Part shown: positions 1 to 9,176 of the stretch, one piece after another
Layout: each line of letters begins with the position of its first letter
Position numbering within the stretch: position 1 is the first letter of the stretch
DNA from: Liminaster sp964567855
GTDB lineage: Bacteria > Bacteroidota > Bacteroidia > Bacteroidales > UBA3663
Reading direction: 5' to 3'
DNA length: 64,000 bases
NCBI GenBank assembly: GCA_964567855.1
Contig: CAZMOE010000007.1
Location: 34,300 to 98,299 of the forward strand
Notes under the pieces: model-generated
The model's database searches: none
The model's input: only the letters and a program-made list of their open reading frames with translations
What the model was told of the DNA's origin: nothing
Position numbers and translations under genes: made by a program

Positions 1-183
1 CTCGCGTTCGGCCTGGACCGTGTCGTCAGTATGTTTGCCGAGCTCGACAGCATTCGCGACTGCATCGCATTCCCGAAGAACAATGCCGGCCGCGACATGA
101 TGATCGATTCTCCGTCGGCTATCGATCCGGCACAGCTTGAAGAACTGCAACTCGCCCTTGACCTCAAGGAGGAGGAAAAATAA
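1..183 (+). CDS. aspS: Aspartyl-tRNA synthetase, C-terminal end (partial)
   Basis: Only the last 60 codons are present; the gene begins before the window. The fragment opens with the class II motif 3 segment (AFGLDRVVSMF), whose Arg contacts ATP, followed by the SIRDCIAFPKNN segment typical of bacterial AspRS and a short acidic tail ending in TAA. The enzyme charges tRNA-Asp in the cytoplasm. It is a housekeeping gene, unrelated to the sugar genes that follow. Identification rests on a short but very characteristic tail. Confidence 0.9.
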   Translation, partial: LAFGLDRVVSMFAELDSIRDCIAFPKNNAGRDMMIDSPSAIDPAQLEELQLALDLKEEEK

Positions 184-305
184 TTTCGTAATCTATCGTA
201 TTTGTTTTTGCCGCGGGATGGATTTTCCCGGTCGGATGTGAGTTTTTTCTGTCGGCATGTTCCACCTTGCCGGCAAAAACAAATCGGATATTAGTTTCAA
301 AATCT

Positions 306-1484
306 ATGAAAACACAACTTCTTTCATTAACACTGGCTGCCCTGAGCATATTGCCGGCTGCTGCCAAGTTAAATCGTCCGATTAAAGATCCGGCTGTCAT
401 GGCCCGTCGTTTTGCTGAAAGTGAAATGACCCGTTTTCCGGAGGCATATCAGCTTGACCATGGCCAACGTTACTTTTTCGGTTACGCGCAGGGTGTAGGC
501 TGTTGTGCTATGCTGAAGATGTGGCGTACGACCGGCGAAGACAAATATTTCGACTATGTGGCGCAATGGACCGATACGCTGGTAATGCCCGATGGCGATA
601 TTTATAAATATGACATGTCTGCTTATAATCTCGACTACATCAATTCGGGAAAGACTCTTTTTGAGGTTTATGCACGTACCAAAGACGTGAAATACCGAAA
701 GGCTATGGATCTGCTTATCCGCCAGCTGAAAAACCAGCCCCGTACTCACGACGGCGGTTTCTGGCACAAGTTGGTCTATCAGCATCAGATGTGGTTGGAC
801 GGTCTGTATATGGCGTCTCCTTTTATGGCCGAATACGGTTATACATTCCAGAAGCCGGAATGGCAGCAGCAGGCAGTACACCAGATTCTGACTTGCCATC
901 GCCATACCTACGATGCTAAGACCGGGTTGTACCATCACGCCTGGGATGAAAGCCACAATCAGCGATGGGCGGATGCCGAAGGTCATTCTCCGAATTTCTG
1001 GGGGCGCTCCACCGGCTGGTGGTTTATGGCTATGGTCGATGTGTTGGACTTCCTTCCCGAAGATTTTGAAGGGCGTGACACTATCATAGGATATATCCGC
1101 AATCTTGCGGCGGTGCTCCCCAAGTATCAGCGTGATGGTCTCTGGTATCAGGTACTCGATTGTCCGGAACGTGAAGGTAATTACCCGGAAGCCTCGGTCA
1201 CCACACAGTTTATGTATGCCTATGCCAAGGCTGCCAATAAGGGCTATATCGATAAGAAATATCGTAAAATCGCCGAGGCGGCCTATAACGGCTTGCAAAG
1301 TAGTCTTCTCGTCGAAAATTCTGACGGCACATTGACCCTGACCCGTTGTTGCCAGGTCGGCGGATTGGGTGGAAATCCTTATCGTGACGGTAGCTTCGAA
1401 TATTATATCAACGAAAAGATACGCGATAACGATGCCAAGGCGACAGGACCCTTTATCATGGGCTGTTTAGAGCTTGCTAAATAA
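306..1484 (+). CDS. GH105 unsaturated rhamnogalacturonyl hydrolase
   Basis: A 392-residue exported enzyme of the YteR/YesR family. It hydrolyses the unsaturated galacturonic acid that polysaccharide lyases leave at the non-reducing end of rhamnogalacturonan oligosaccharides. Residues 1 to about 20 form a signal peptide ending in AAA. The rest is the (alpha/alpha)6 barrel; the two conserved Asp sites of the family fit D110 (NLDYINSGK) and D165 (WLDGLYM). The open frame extends upstream to 267, but the ATG at 306 is chosen because it places the signal peptide at the N-terminus. A long hairpin follows the stop codon. It is one of several pectin genes in the window. The family call is firm; substrate is inferred from the family. 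Confidence 0.9.
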   Translation: MKTQLLSLTLAALSILPAAAKLNRPIKDPAVMARRFAESEMTRFPEAYQLDHGQRYFFGYAQGVGCCAMLKMWRTTGEDKYFDYVAQWTDTLVMPDGDIYKYDMSAYNLDYINSGKTLFEVYARTKDVKYRKAMDLLIRQLKNQPRTHDGGFWHKLVYQHQMWLDGLYMASPFMAEYGYTFQKPEWQQQAVHQILTCHRHTYDAKTGLYHHAWDESHNQRWADAEGHSPNFWGRSTGWWFMAMVDVLDFLPEDFEGRDTIIGYIRNLAAVLPKYQRDGLWYQVLDCPEREGNYPEASVTTQFMYAYAKAANKGYIDKKYRKIAEAAYNGLQSSLLVENSDGTLTLTRCCQVGGLGGNPYRDGSFEYYINEKIRDNDAKATGPFIMGCLELAK

Positions 1485-1508
1485 AAAAATAGGATCGCAT
1501 AGAGTGAA

Positions 1509-1562
1509 AATCCCCCTTTTTTGAAACTTTTACATGTTAAAAACTTGCAAAAAAGGGGGATT
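1509..1562 (+). terminator. Long hairpin terminator after the GH105 gene
   Basis: A perfect 15-base inverted repeat (AATCCCCCTTTTTTG at 1509-1523, its complement at 1548-1562) encloses a 24-base loop that can itself pair, followed by a T-rich run. It lies 24 bases after the GH105 stop codon. Confidence 0.75.
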
Positions 1563-1588
1563 CTTTCTTTAGTTTCGTCCTATTTATT

Positions 1589-1596
1589 TAATTTTG
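1589..1596 (+). promoter_or_regulatory. Possible -7 box for the 876-residue protein
   Basis: TAATTTTG matches the Bacteroidetes -7 consensus TAnnTTTG and lies 120 bases before the start codon at 1717. No convincing -33 TTG is present at the usual spacing, so this is a weak call. Confidence 0.35.
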
Positions 1597-1716
1597 TACC
1601 GATAAAAAGCGGATTTATGGATTATGTTTATAGGAGATGCTTCTTATTTGATATATGGATATTATTAAACACCAATCTACAATAATTATTTAACTAATTC
1701 AAATCATTAACAACAC

Positions 1717-4347
1717 ATGAAGAAGATTTATGCTTTTTCTTTAAGCGCTGTGATGTTACTGTCTGCCGCAGACATGACATGGGCGCAGAGCCGTAAGACT
1801 TGGGACTTCACTAAAGGTTATAGTGATGTGACCAAAGCTAACCTGACAGCTGATGCCAATTGGGTTTCAAATCGTACCGATAGTGAAGGTAACACTACCG
1901 GCTGGAAAGATGGTACGAAGATGTCCGGTACATTGATGGCCAACGGCGAGCCGATTGCAGAACTGGAGGGACTCGTTTTCGGAACAGCAGGACTGAGTAC
2001 CAATAATAACTATTTGTTGGATCCTGCCAGCATTCGTATGTCTCGAGCCAATATGGTAGTAAACCTCCCGAAACTGGCAAACGGACAGCAGGTGATGATT
2101 ATGGCAAAAAGTGCCAACAGTACAAGCGCTCGTGGTATTACTGCCAATACAACCAATCTTGTAAAGGAAAGCGGTCCGGAAGGTGATGTCGCACCCGGAG
2201 AGGCAGGCCTGCAGACGTGGGTTTGGCGTGTTGAAACTACCAGCGAAGACTCCGTAGAGGTATCTTTCAAGATTTTGGTCGGCGGCGTTGACATCTCTTT
2301 GATTCAGATTGATAAGGGCGACGGCGGCAGTATCGAAACAACTCCTACTATCGCTTGGGTATATGATTCTTCTGTCGAGGAATATGATTGGGAAAGCGAT
2401 CCGTTCTACGCTTATACTCCTATCAATGAACAGGATACAAAGGCTTTCGATTTGGCTACATATACTTCTGAAGAGAAGTCCATGGCCGATAGTTTGGAAA
2501 CATTCGATTTGGTAGTGTATTCCAATGGTATCGCAGCCGGAAGCACTTATGCCGAATTCCTTCTCGGTGAGTTGAACCGTGTGCCGGTATTGAACTTCAA
2601 TGTAGATCTTTATGCCGCATGGGGACAGGGTAGCACCGCAGTTCCTGCACCGACCAGCGCTTTCACTTTGACTGAAGAGGCTGTGGAACATGATCTTTTT
2701 GCAGATTGTATGCTTGACGGTCAGATGTTGACCATCTTCGACGATGGCGATGCCGTTGAGGGTCGCAAATGTCTCGGTTATACCTTGAACGAAGGCTCTG
2801 ACTTCGCTGATGATGAAGTTTTGGCCTATGTCGGCAGCGATGCCGCCATCCATCTTCATGGTACGAAGAACACTTATATGTTGCTTCCTTTGGCATCTGA
2901 AAATGCAGTTATAGAGGATGAGCCTATCATCAGCGATAATTTGATTCAGCTTCTTTCCAATACCATTTCTTATTTGCGCGGTACGAAAGGAAAAGTTCTG
3001 GCTGCCGGTCGTCCTGCTATTTCTTACAAGTATGACAACAATGTGACTACCGTCGAGTTGAAGTCAGCCATCAACGGATCTAAGATTTTCTATACTTTGG
3101 ATGATACCGATCCTACTACTGCCAGCCCCCGTTATACTGAGCCGTTGGTTATTACTGAAAATCATACTATTCTCAAGGCCTTCGTAACGGCTCCTGCCTA
3201 CAACGCAAGTTCTATCGTTGTTGATACTGTTCTTGTGAAGGCCAAGTTGGCAGCTCCGACCTATGAGGTGTCTTACGAAGGTAATATTGCCAAAGTTAAG
3301 CTTACCGCTCCTGAAGATGGCGAAGCCTATTACAATATCACCGGCTCCAATGATCCTTCTAAGTCCTCTAAATATGTGGAATCTTTGGGTCTCACCATTT
3401 TACGTCCTACGGTGCTGACTGCGTTCTCTTATGCTGATGGTAAGTTGGTTTCCGATATCGTTGAATTCGTTGTCGACAACACTGCTTTAACTTACTACAA
3501 CGATACTTTGGCTCACCTTAACTTCCAACAGGACGAGTGGAATCCCGGAGTAGAACTTGTGGCAAGATATAACTATTACTCTGATGAAAAGGCCGATTCA
3601 ACTATCGTTTTCGATGAAGACGGTGTAACTCCGATCGATACGGTTTATACTTATAAGCCTGCTGACATCTTGACAGAGGTTGAAATCGGTACGGATTGGA
3701 AGGTCGGTTCTTATGGTCAGCGTATTATGGTGCAGAAGACCGGTACATCTGCCACGGTAGGTGCAAGCTATGGTCCGGCAACCGCTTTGGATGCTGGCGC
3801 TTCCACCAATGGCTTTACATTCCTTCAGACCCAGAAATCCAATGACCCGGCTTCCGGTTATTTGAGGTCTGTCGTTACATTCCAGGCTCCGTTTGTGGCT
3901 GCATTGCATTTCACCGGCCAGGCTGAAAGCGGCGACGGCAAGCTGGATGGTAAGTACCGTGAGGCTGTTGAGATCTCAACTTCTGTGGATGGCGAAAATT
4001 GGACCGTTGTCGACACTGTCGCTACCAACTACATGAAGCTTATGAGCTACCAGACTGTAGAAGTCTTGGGTGACGGTGCAGTTTATGTGAAGTTTGCTTC
4101 TGCCAATCCCGCTAAATACAGCAACACTCAGAAGACGATGATCTTCGATATCTGTCTGCTTGCACCGACTCAGGAGCGTCCGGGCTTGGGCATCGATGAG
4201 GTTATCTCTGGCGAAAAAGTTGTGAAGGCCGTCCGTATGTTCAACCTCTCTGGCCAGCAGATCCGTGTTGCCGAGCAGGGTATCAACATTATCCAGACTA
4301 TATATTCCGACGGTTCTATCGAGACCCGTAAGATCATGGTGAAATAA
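1717..4347 (+). CDS. Secreted multidomain protein with WDFT, GATase-like and chitobiase-type domains
   Basis: An 876-residue exported protein with no catalytic domain I can name. Residues 1-23 are a signal peptide ending in WAQ. Next comes a beta-sandwich starting TWDFTKGY, a type seen at the N-terminus of secreted pectinase-like proteins of Prevotella and relatives. Around residues 235-370 a region (DLVVYSNGIAAGS, VPVLNFNVDLYAAWG) resembles a class I glutamine amidotransferase/ThuA-like fold. Two beta-rich repeats follow; the first (FYTLDDTDPTTASPRYTEP) is the chitobiase/beta-hexosaminidase C-terminal type. The tail has a Por/T9SS-like sorting segment (MFNLSGQQIR) and ends RKIMVK. It sits between the GH105 gene and the fucosidases, so a role in binding or processing pectin side chains is possible but unproven. 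Confidence 0.6.
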   Translation: MKKIYAFSLSAVMLLSAADMTWAQSRKTWDFTKGYSDVTKANLTADANWVSNRTDSEGNTTGWKDGTKMSGTLMANGEPIAELEGLVFGTAGLSTNNNYLLDPASIRMSRANMVVNLPKLANGQQVMIMAKSANSTSARGITANTTNLVKESGPEGDVAPGEAGLQTWVWRVETTSEDSVEVSFKILVGGVDISLIQIDKGDGGSIETTPTIAWVYDSSVEEYDWESDPFYAYTPINEQDTKAFDLATYTSEEKSMADSLETFDLVVYSNGIAAGSTYAEFLLGELNRVPVLNFNVDLYAAWGQGSTAVPAPTSAFTLTEEAVEHDLFADCMLDGQMLTIFDDGDAVEGRKCLGYTLNEGSDFADDEVLAYVGSDAAIHLHGTKNTYMLLPLASENAVIEDEPIISDNLIQLLSNTISYLRGTKGKVLAAGRPAISYKYDNNVTTVELKSAINGSKIFYTLDDTDPTTASPRYTEPLVITENHTILKAFVTAPAYNASSIVVDTVLVKAKLAAPTYEVSYEGNIAKVKLTAPEDGEAYYNITGSNDPSKSSKYVESLGLTILRPTVLTAFSYADGKLVSDIVEFVVDNTALTYYNDTLAHLNFQQDEWNPGVELVARYNYYSDEKADSTIVFDEDGVTPIDTVYTYKPADILTEVEIGTDWKVGSYGQRIMVQKTGTSATVGASYGPATALDAGASTNGFTFLQTQKSNDPASGYLRSVVTFQAPFVAALHFTGQAESGDGKLDGKYREAVEISTSVDGENWTVVDTVATNYMKLMSYQTVEVLGDGAVYVKFASANPAKYSNTQKTMIFDICLLAPTQERPGLGIDEVISGEKVVKAVRMFNLSGQQIRVAEQGINIIQTIYSDGSIETRKIMVK

Positions 4348-4384
4348 AAACCTTCGGCTTTTATTTATCATAGCATAAAAAACT

Positions 4385-4430
4385 GCAGAGACTGTGTCAT
4401 TTAAAAGTATGGCATGGTCTCTGCTTTTTT
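4385..4430 (+). terminator. Intrinsic terminator after the 876-residue protein gene
   Basis: GCAGAGAC at 4385-4392 pairs with GTCTCTGC at 4417-4424 and is followed by six T residues. Confidence 0.8.
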
Positions 4431-4803
4431 ATCCGGCAATGCCGTTGTGTTTTTGGGGCGTCCGCTTTTTTCGGATTTTTATCAGTCTGTTATTTGTAAT
4501 AAACTATGTGCTGTTTATGTTCAAGATTTAAAATAACAGCGTTTTTTGATGCACTTTATTACCTTACAGATTCACTTTTGCATTTTCAATTTTATAGTTT
4601 ACGGATTTGATAAGGGATTTAGTCGTTTAGAGACATATTAAGCGGCTATTTATATGTCTTATATCATATTCACGTTATTCCAAAGAACATCCGCTATACT
4701 TTGGGCAGGGAGAGTTTTTGCCTTGGGGATAGCGGATGTTCTGTCTGTTATTAATGCTGTATTATGAGGCCGGTTTTACAGAGGTAAAAATGATTTTAAA
4801 ATC
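4431..4803. repeat. AT-rich intergenic region with a perfect 14-base inverted repeat
   Basis: No gene is seen in this convergent gap. The repeat AGAACATCCGCTAT at 4684-4697 is complementary to 4729-4742, with a 31-base loop. It probably ends transcription of the leftward fucosidase operon, but it lacks a long T run on either strand. Confidence 0.55.
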
Positions 4804-6447
4804 TTATTTTTTGATTCTCAGTACCGGAGCGATACTGCCTGTCGGCTTGTCGGGGAGATTTACGATCAGGCCTTCTGCCGTTTGAGTGAAGGAAACCTTG
4901 CCGTGGCCCAATAAATCGATGCGACCGATGCGGCGTGTGTGATGAGGATTGCCTGCGGCGAGAGATTTGATCACCAGACGGCCGTCTTCGGGCCATGCCA
5001 GGGCTGTGGCATAAATATGGCGGGCGGTCTGGGTGAAGCGGATCTCCTGGCTGGTCGCTTTGCTGTATGAGCCTTCATTGAATCCCTGTGCATTGAGTTT
5101 GATATTGCTTTCTGCGATAGGACCCTCGCCGAAAACTTTCCAGGGACGGGTATCGATGATAGACTCTCGGTTTACTTTCATCCACGCGCCGAATTCATCG
5201 AGAATGGCCTTCTCTTTTTCATCGAAAGTTCCGTCTGCACGCAAAGGAACACTGAGCAACAGATTTCCGTTTTTGCTGACAATATCGACCAGCAACTTGA
5301 CAATGGTTGCCGCAGATTTGTAATGATTGTGTTGATAAATGTCGGTGTTGTAATGCCATCCGCCTATACAGGAGCAGGATTGCCACGGTTGTTCCATAAT
5401 CGAGTTAGGAGCTCCGCGTTCCACGTCCCAGACAAGCGCTTTGCGTTGTTCTTCGGAGAGAATCTTACCGAACATGACCGCTTCGTTCTTTCCTTTATGT
5501 GTTTCCATGTTCCGGTTGTACAGATGCGCGGCAATTTTCAATCCGGCATCGCTGATGGGATAAAATGGCATGACTGTAACGTCGAAGTAGAGCAAATCCG
5601 GAGCATAGCGGTTGATGACATCCAGAGTGCGGTCGTAGAAATTAGTGACATACTCTTGTGTCGGAAGACAGACGTCATTGTTCCATGCCCATTGCCAGTG
5701 AATGCGGTTATTTGCCCAGCTGCGGTCGCTCATCGGGTGGTTCTGTGCATAAAGTTGCTGCGGATCGTATCCTTCCCACCATTTCCCTTTGCCATCTTCC
5801 TTTGTCAGTTTTCCATCATAGTACACTCCTGCCATTTTTCCGTTCTGATCGTAACGCTGTGACGGCTCGTACCATGACCAGGCATGGTCGGCATGCAGAC
5901 TGACGCCGAAATGCAGTCCGTGATGACGGCAGGCTTCCGCCCATTCTGCCAAAATATCGCGATGGGGGCCGATGTTTTCGGAATTCCAAGGTTGATACTG
6001 GCTATTCCACAAGTCGAAATTGTCATGATGGTTGCCTAAAGCGAAGAAATATTGCGCGCCGAGACTCTTATAATAGGCTACCAGGCTGTCGGGCTGCCAT
6101 TTTTCGGCTTTGAAAAGGGGAAGAATATCCTTGAACCCCACTTCCGAAGGATGTCCATAGTTTTTTACGTGATGTTCGTAGGCTTTGGAGCCTTCGATAT
6201 ACATATCGCGGGCCATCCAGTCGCCGGAGCCTTCCACGCATTGGGGTCCCCAATGAGCCCAGATGCCAAATTTGGCATTTCTGAACCATTCCGGTACCTG
6301 ATATTGCGAAAGCGATTCCCAGGTAGGCTGAAACTGGCCTTTCTGCATCGGTTCGTGTTCTTCGGAAACCGGCACTTGATAGGACTGCGCCATTCCCCAT
6401 ACGGGAATAGTGGCCAGCAAGAAGGTGATAATGTGTTGTTTAGTCAT
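4804..6447 (-). CDS. GH29 alpha-L-fucosidase
   Basis: A 547-residue exported fucosidase. Residues 1 to about 20 form a signal peptide ending in GMAQ. The GH29 (beta/alpha)8 barrel starts near residue 45 with VPEWFRNAKFGIWAHWG, continues through the HHDNFDLW strand, and carries the likely nucleophile D289 in DLLYFD. A C-terminal beta-sandwich follows. It would release alpha-linked L-fucose from glycan side chains in the periplasm. The upstream gene on the same strand, 169 bases away, is a second GH29 enzyme and no separate promoter is evident, so the two are probably cotranscribed. Linkage specificity cannot be read from the sequence. Confidence 0.92.
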   Translation of the reverse strand: MTKQHIITFLLATIPVWGMAQSYQVPVSEEHEPMQKGQFQPTWESLSQYQVPEWFRNAKFGIWAHWGPQCVEGSGDWMARDMYIEGSKAYEHHVKNYGHPSEVGFKDILPLFKAEKWQPDSLVAYYKSLGAQYFFALGNHHDNFDLWNSQYQPWNSENIGPHRDILAEWAEACRHHGLHFGVSLHADHAWSWYEPSQRYDQNGKMAGVYYDGKLTKEDGKGKWWEGYDPQQLYAQNHPMSDRSWANNRIHWQWAWNNDVCLPTQEYVTNFYDRTLDVINRYAPDLLYFDVTVMPFYPISDAGLKIAAHLYNRNMETHKGKNEAVMFGKILSEEQRKALVWDVERGAPNSIMEQPWQSCSCIGGWHYNTDIYQHNHYKSAATIVKLLVDIVSKNGNLLLSVPLRADGTFDEKEKAILDEFGAWMKVNRESIIDTRPWKVFGEGPIAESNIKLNAQGFNEGSYSKATSQEIRFTQTARHIYATALAWPEDGRLVIKSLAAGNPHHTRRIGRIDLLGHGKVSFTQTAEGLIVNLPDKPTGSIAPVLRIKK

Positions 6448-6616
6448 ATACGTTTATTTTTATAGATGAAACATGATTCGCGTTGAATTATGAAACGCAG
6501 TCTTCTTTATGTGTTTTTACCAAACTGGAAGAGCAAGCTGTTTCTGCTTTGTTGTTTTTGCCGTCATGCAATATTCGGCTGTCTGGTAATTACCGATTTC
6601 AAATTCTTTCGTTTTG

Positions 6617-8785
6617 TTATTTTTTGATTTTCTTAATTACAGGGGTTACCTGGTTCAACCAGAGATCAGCCATTCGGCGGTGTCCGGCGGGGGTGGGATG
6701 GATGCCGTCCCAAATCCAGTAATCCGGGCGGGGGGCTTCGGAAGAGAGCTTAGCAAACATCTCGTTGTAAGGCAAATAGATGGCGTTGAAATCTCGGGCG
6801 ATGTTTCGGATTGTTTCAGCGCACCGGCCGATCATTTCTTCCCGCTTATTATAATCGCCGGCTTGCCCGATTCGGCCGACCTTGGCAATGAAAGGGGCCC
6901 CCAGAACAAATTTTACGTCAGGATTTTTCTGCCGGGCCTTCGATAGTAATTTTTTATAGGTTTCACCCCAATGGTAGAAGTCGAAATCCTCACCCGGATG
7001 TTCACGCAGATGCTTGTCGATGTCATTGGTGCCGATGAGAATGGAAATAACATCCGGGTTCAGGGCGAGGGCATCCGGTTGCCAGCGGTCATACAGATCC
7101 TGCAATGTGTTTCCGGAAATGCCCCGGTTGAAGAACTGTATGTCCCGCTTCGGATAAAGACTTTGACAGTGAGACGCACAGAGTTCCATATAGCCATGGC
7201 CGTAAATGTGATTCAGATCCCGTCGGTTGCGTTTCCCGCTCGGCGTGCTGTGGCCTCCGCTATTGCCCCAGCCGCCATCGGTGACACTGTCGCCGATAAA
7301 AAGCACTTTGGGCCGCTTGGCGAGAGTGATTTTGAATACTACAACAGGATCGTCGACAGATAATTGTGCGTCAATCAGCAATCCGTCGGGTGTCTGCTTG
7401 TAGCCGACCTGTTTATGCTCATATAGACATTCCACTTTGGTGACCGGGCAATGGCTCAGGGTCCGGATATGGAAGGGGGTACCGTCCCATCGGATAACGA
7501 AAGCGTAAATTTCGGATTCTCCCTTGCACGTGAACCGGATATTGGCTTTTGATGGGTGTTTTTTGATGTTCGGTCCTTCGCCGAAAACGCTATAGGCCCG
7601 CGATCCGTAGACACCTTCTCCGTAGCGGTCGAGCCACTGGCCGATGCGCAGCAATATTTTCTGCTGCTCCTGCGGAATACTGCCGTCGCCTTTCGGAGAG
7701 ATATTCAGGCAGAGGTTTCCATTTTTTGATATATTCTCCACCAGATTCCGGATGATGCCCTCGGCACTTTGCAGTTTCAGGCCTTCGATATATCCGAACT
7801 TATTGCCGATCGGGTCATCTACCTGCCAGTAGGCGGAGGTAAAAAGTTCCTTGGGTGCCCGTGATTCGCGTTCAAAATCGAGGATGGAACCGGCTAAATA
7901 GGCTTTGCTTTTCGACTGGATGCTGACCTCTTTGCCCCAGTTCTCGGCGCTGTTGTAATAATATTGTGCAATACGCAGTTTCCACGGGTCCATGGAGCGA
8001 TAATTGATACCGTTGTCGAAATAGAGCAGGTCGGGCCTGTAGCGGTCTATGATTTCATAGACACGCTCTTGCCATTCGTTCAGAAAACGGTCGTCCTGAG
8101 GATGTCGCAGGGTGTCTGGATCCGACGGCCCCATGCCCGAAGCATCGGTGGGGCGTTGCGGCGGTCCGTAGAAGTCGTCATATTCAGGTAGGAAAAGATC
8201 GGTGGAATCGGGCGATAAGCGTTCAGGATACATGAAGTCCCAATGTTCCACGCGGTGGTTGGAAACTCCGAATTTCATCCCCTCTGCGCGTACGGCCTTG
8301 GCCAATTCACCGATAATGTCGCGTTTGGGTCCCATCTGTAGGGCGTTCCAACGGGTGAGGCGGCTGTCGTACATGGCAAAGCCGTCGTGATGTTCGGCTG
8401 TTGGAATCACATAGCGTGCCCCCGACCGGCGGAATAATTGCGCCCATTCGTCGGGGTTGAATTTTTCGGCCTTGAACATCGGGATGAAATCCTTGTACCC
8501 GAAATCGCGCTGGTCACCCCAGCGTTGGCGGTGGGTTTCGGCCAGACCGTTGTACATGTGTTTGGGATACCACTCGCTGCCTGTGGCGGGAACCGAATAC
8601 ACACCCCAGTGGATGAAGATCCCGAATTTGGCATCTTTGAACCATTCGGGTACGGTGTAGTTCTGTTCGAGCGATTCCCATGTGGCCTCATAATGTTTGC
8701 GTGGCTGCTGTGCCCCGGCGTGCAAGATTGTTGCCAGAGAGAGGGTTACAGTCGTCAGCAAGCGGTTTCCTGTTTGATGTCTCAT
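6617..8785 (-). CDS. GH29 alpha-L-fucosidase fused to an SGNH/GDSL esterase
   Basis: A 722-residue exported two-enzyme protein. Residues 1 to about 25 are a signal peptide. The GH29 barrel runs from about residue 40 (TVPEWFKDAKFGIFIHWG) with the likely nucleophile D257 in DLLYFDNG, and a beta-sandwich reaches about residue 480. From residue 493 a complete SGNH hydrolase follows: block I LFIGDSVTDGG with S500, block III IGTNDID, and the catalytic pair D693 and H696 in WDGIHPTPAGH. The frame is continuous and both active sites look intact. The likely job is to remove an acyl ester and the fucose from one side chain, as in acetylated rhamnogalacturonan, but the ester substrate is inference. It leads a two-gene GH29 operon. 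Confidence 0.93.
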   Translation of the reverse strand: MRHQTGNRLLTTVTLSLATILHAGAQQPRKHYEATWESLEQNYTVPEWFKDAKFGIFIHWGVYSVPATGSEWYPKHMYNGLAETHRQRWGDQRDFGYKDFIPMFKAEKFNPDEWAQLFRRSGARYVIPTAEHHDGFAMYDSRLTRWNALQMGPKRDIIGELAKAVRAEGMKFGVSNHRVEHWDFMYPERLSPDSTDLFLPEYDDFYGPPQRPTDASGMGPSDPDTLRHPQDDRFLNEWQERVYEIIDRYRPDLLYFDNGINYRSMDPWKLRIAQYYYNSAENWGKEVSIQSKSKAYLAGSILDFERESRAPKELFTSAYWQVDDPIGNKFGYIEGLKLQSAEGIIRNLVENISKNGNLCLNISPKGDGSIPQEQQKILLRIGQWLDRYGEGVYGSRAYSVFGEGPNIKKHPSKANIRFTCKGESEIYAFVIRWDGTPFHIRTLSHCPVTKVECLYEHKQVGYKQTPDGLLIDAQLSVDDPVVVFKITLAKRPKVLFIGDSVTDGGWGNSGGHSTPSGKRNRRDLNHIYGHGYMELCASHCQSLYPKRDIQFFNRGISGNTLQDLYDRWQPDALALNPDVISILIGTNDIDKHLREHPGEDFDFYHWGETYKKLLSKARQKNPDVKFVLGAPFIAKVGRIGQAGDYNKREEMIGRCAETIRNIARDFNAIYLPYNEMFAKLSSEAPRPDYWIWDGIHPTPAGHRRMADLWLNQVTPVIKKIKK

Positions 8786-9176
8786 GACAATATGGTGATT
8801 TTTGTTTTAATGATATCGTTTTTTTATTCCGGGCCGGGCTGGTGCCGACGATTCCTTTTGTAGGATTGGATCTCGGATGCAAAGAAATAGAAAAAAAACG
8901 ATATAAAATTAGAAAATATCGATTCTGGATGTGAATTTATCGACTTTATGCCGATTCCGGATATTTTTCTTTATCTTTGTCACCTATGGAAACGTTCCGT
9001 CTCATATATGAATCAGGTCCGAAGTTTCCGGATATCGGTTTAACCCGTCGTGGATGGGGGGATATCGCCGGATTTTCAGATTGTAAAATAAGTAGGGGCC
9101 GTTTTCACTCTGTAGAAAGCGGGAATTTGTAAACGGGCGACGCATCCTTATAAAAACAAAGTAGTTTATTTTTTAT
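8786..9176. other. Divergent intergenic region between fucosidase operon and YqiA-like gene
   Basis: TATCTTTG at 8972-8979 on the plus strand matches the -7 consensus and could serve the rightward gene, about 190 bases before its start; no good -33 box is seen. On the minus strand TTTCTTTG (8880-8887) is a one-mismatch -7 box for the fucosidase operon. No RNA gene or convincing small gene was found. Confidence 0.35.

Noticed and set aside
369..1298. Long antisense frame inside the GH105 gene, and similar long antisense frames in lpxD, lpxA, uxaB, uxaC, araA and the PL9 gene
   Set aside because: They mirror real genes whose protein families are certain; the antisense translations show no domains.
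4684..4742. Possible insertion-sequence end or CRISPR-like repeat
   Set aside because: Only one inverted pair is present, no direct target duplication and no further copies; a terminator is the simpler reading.
8986..9132. A 48-codon frame starting just after a -7-like box
   Set aside because: The start would lie almost at the transcription start, composition is ordinary, and no homologue comes to mind; insufficient support.
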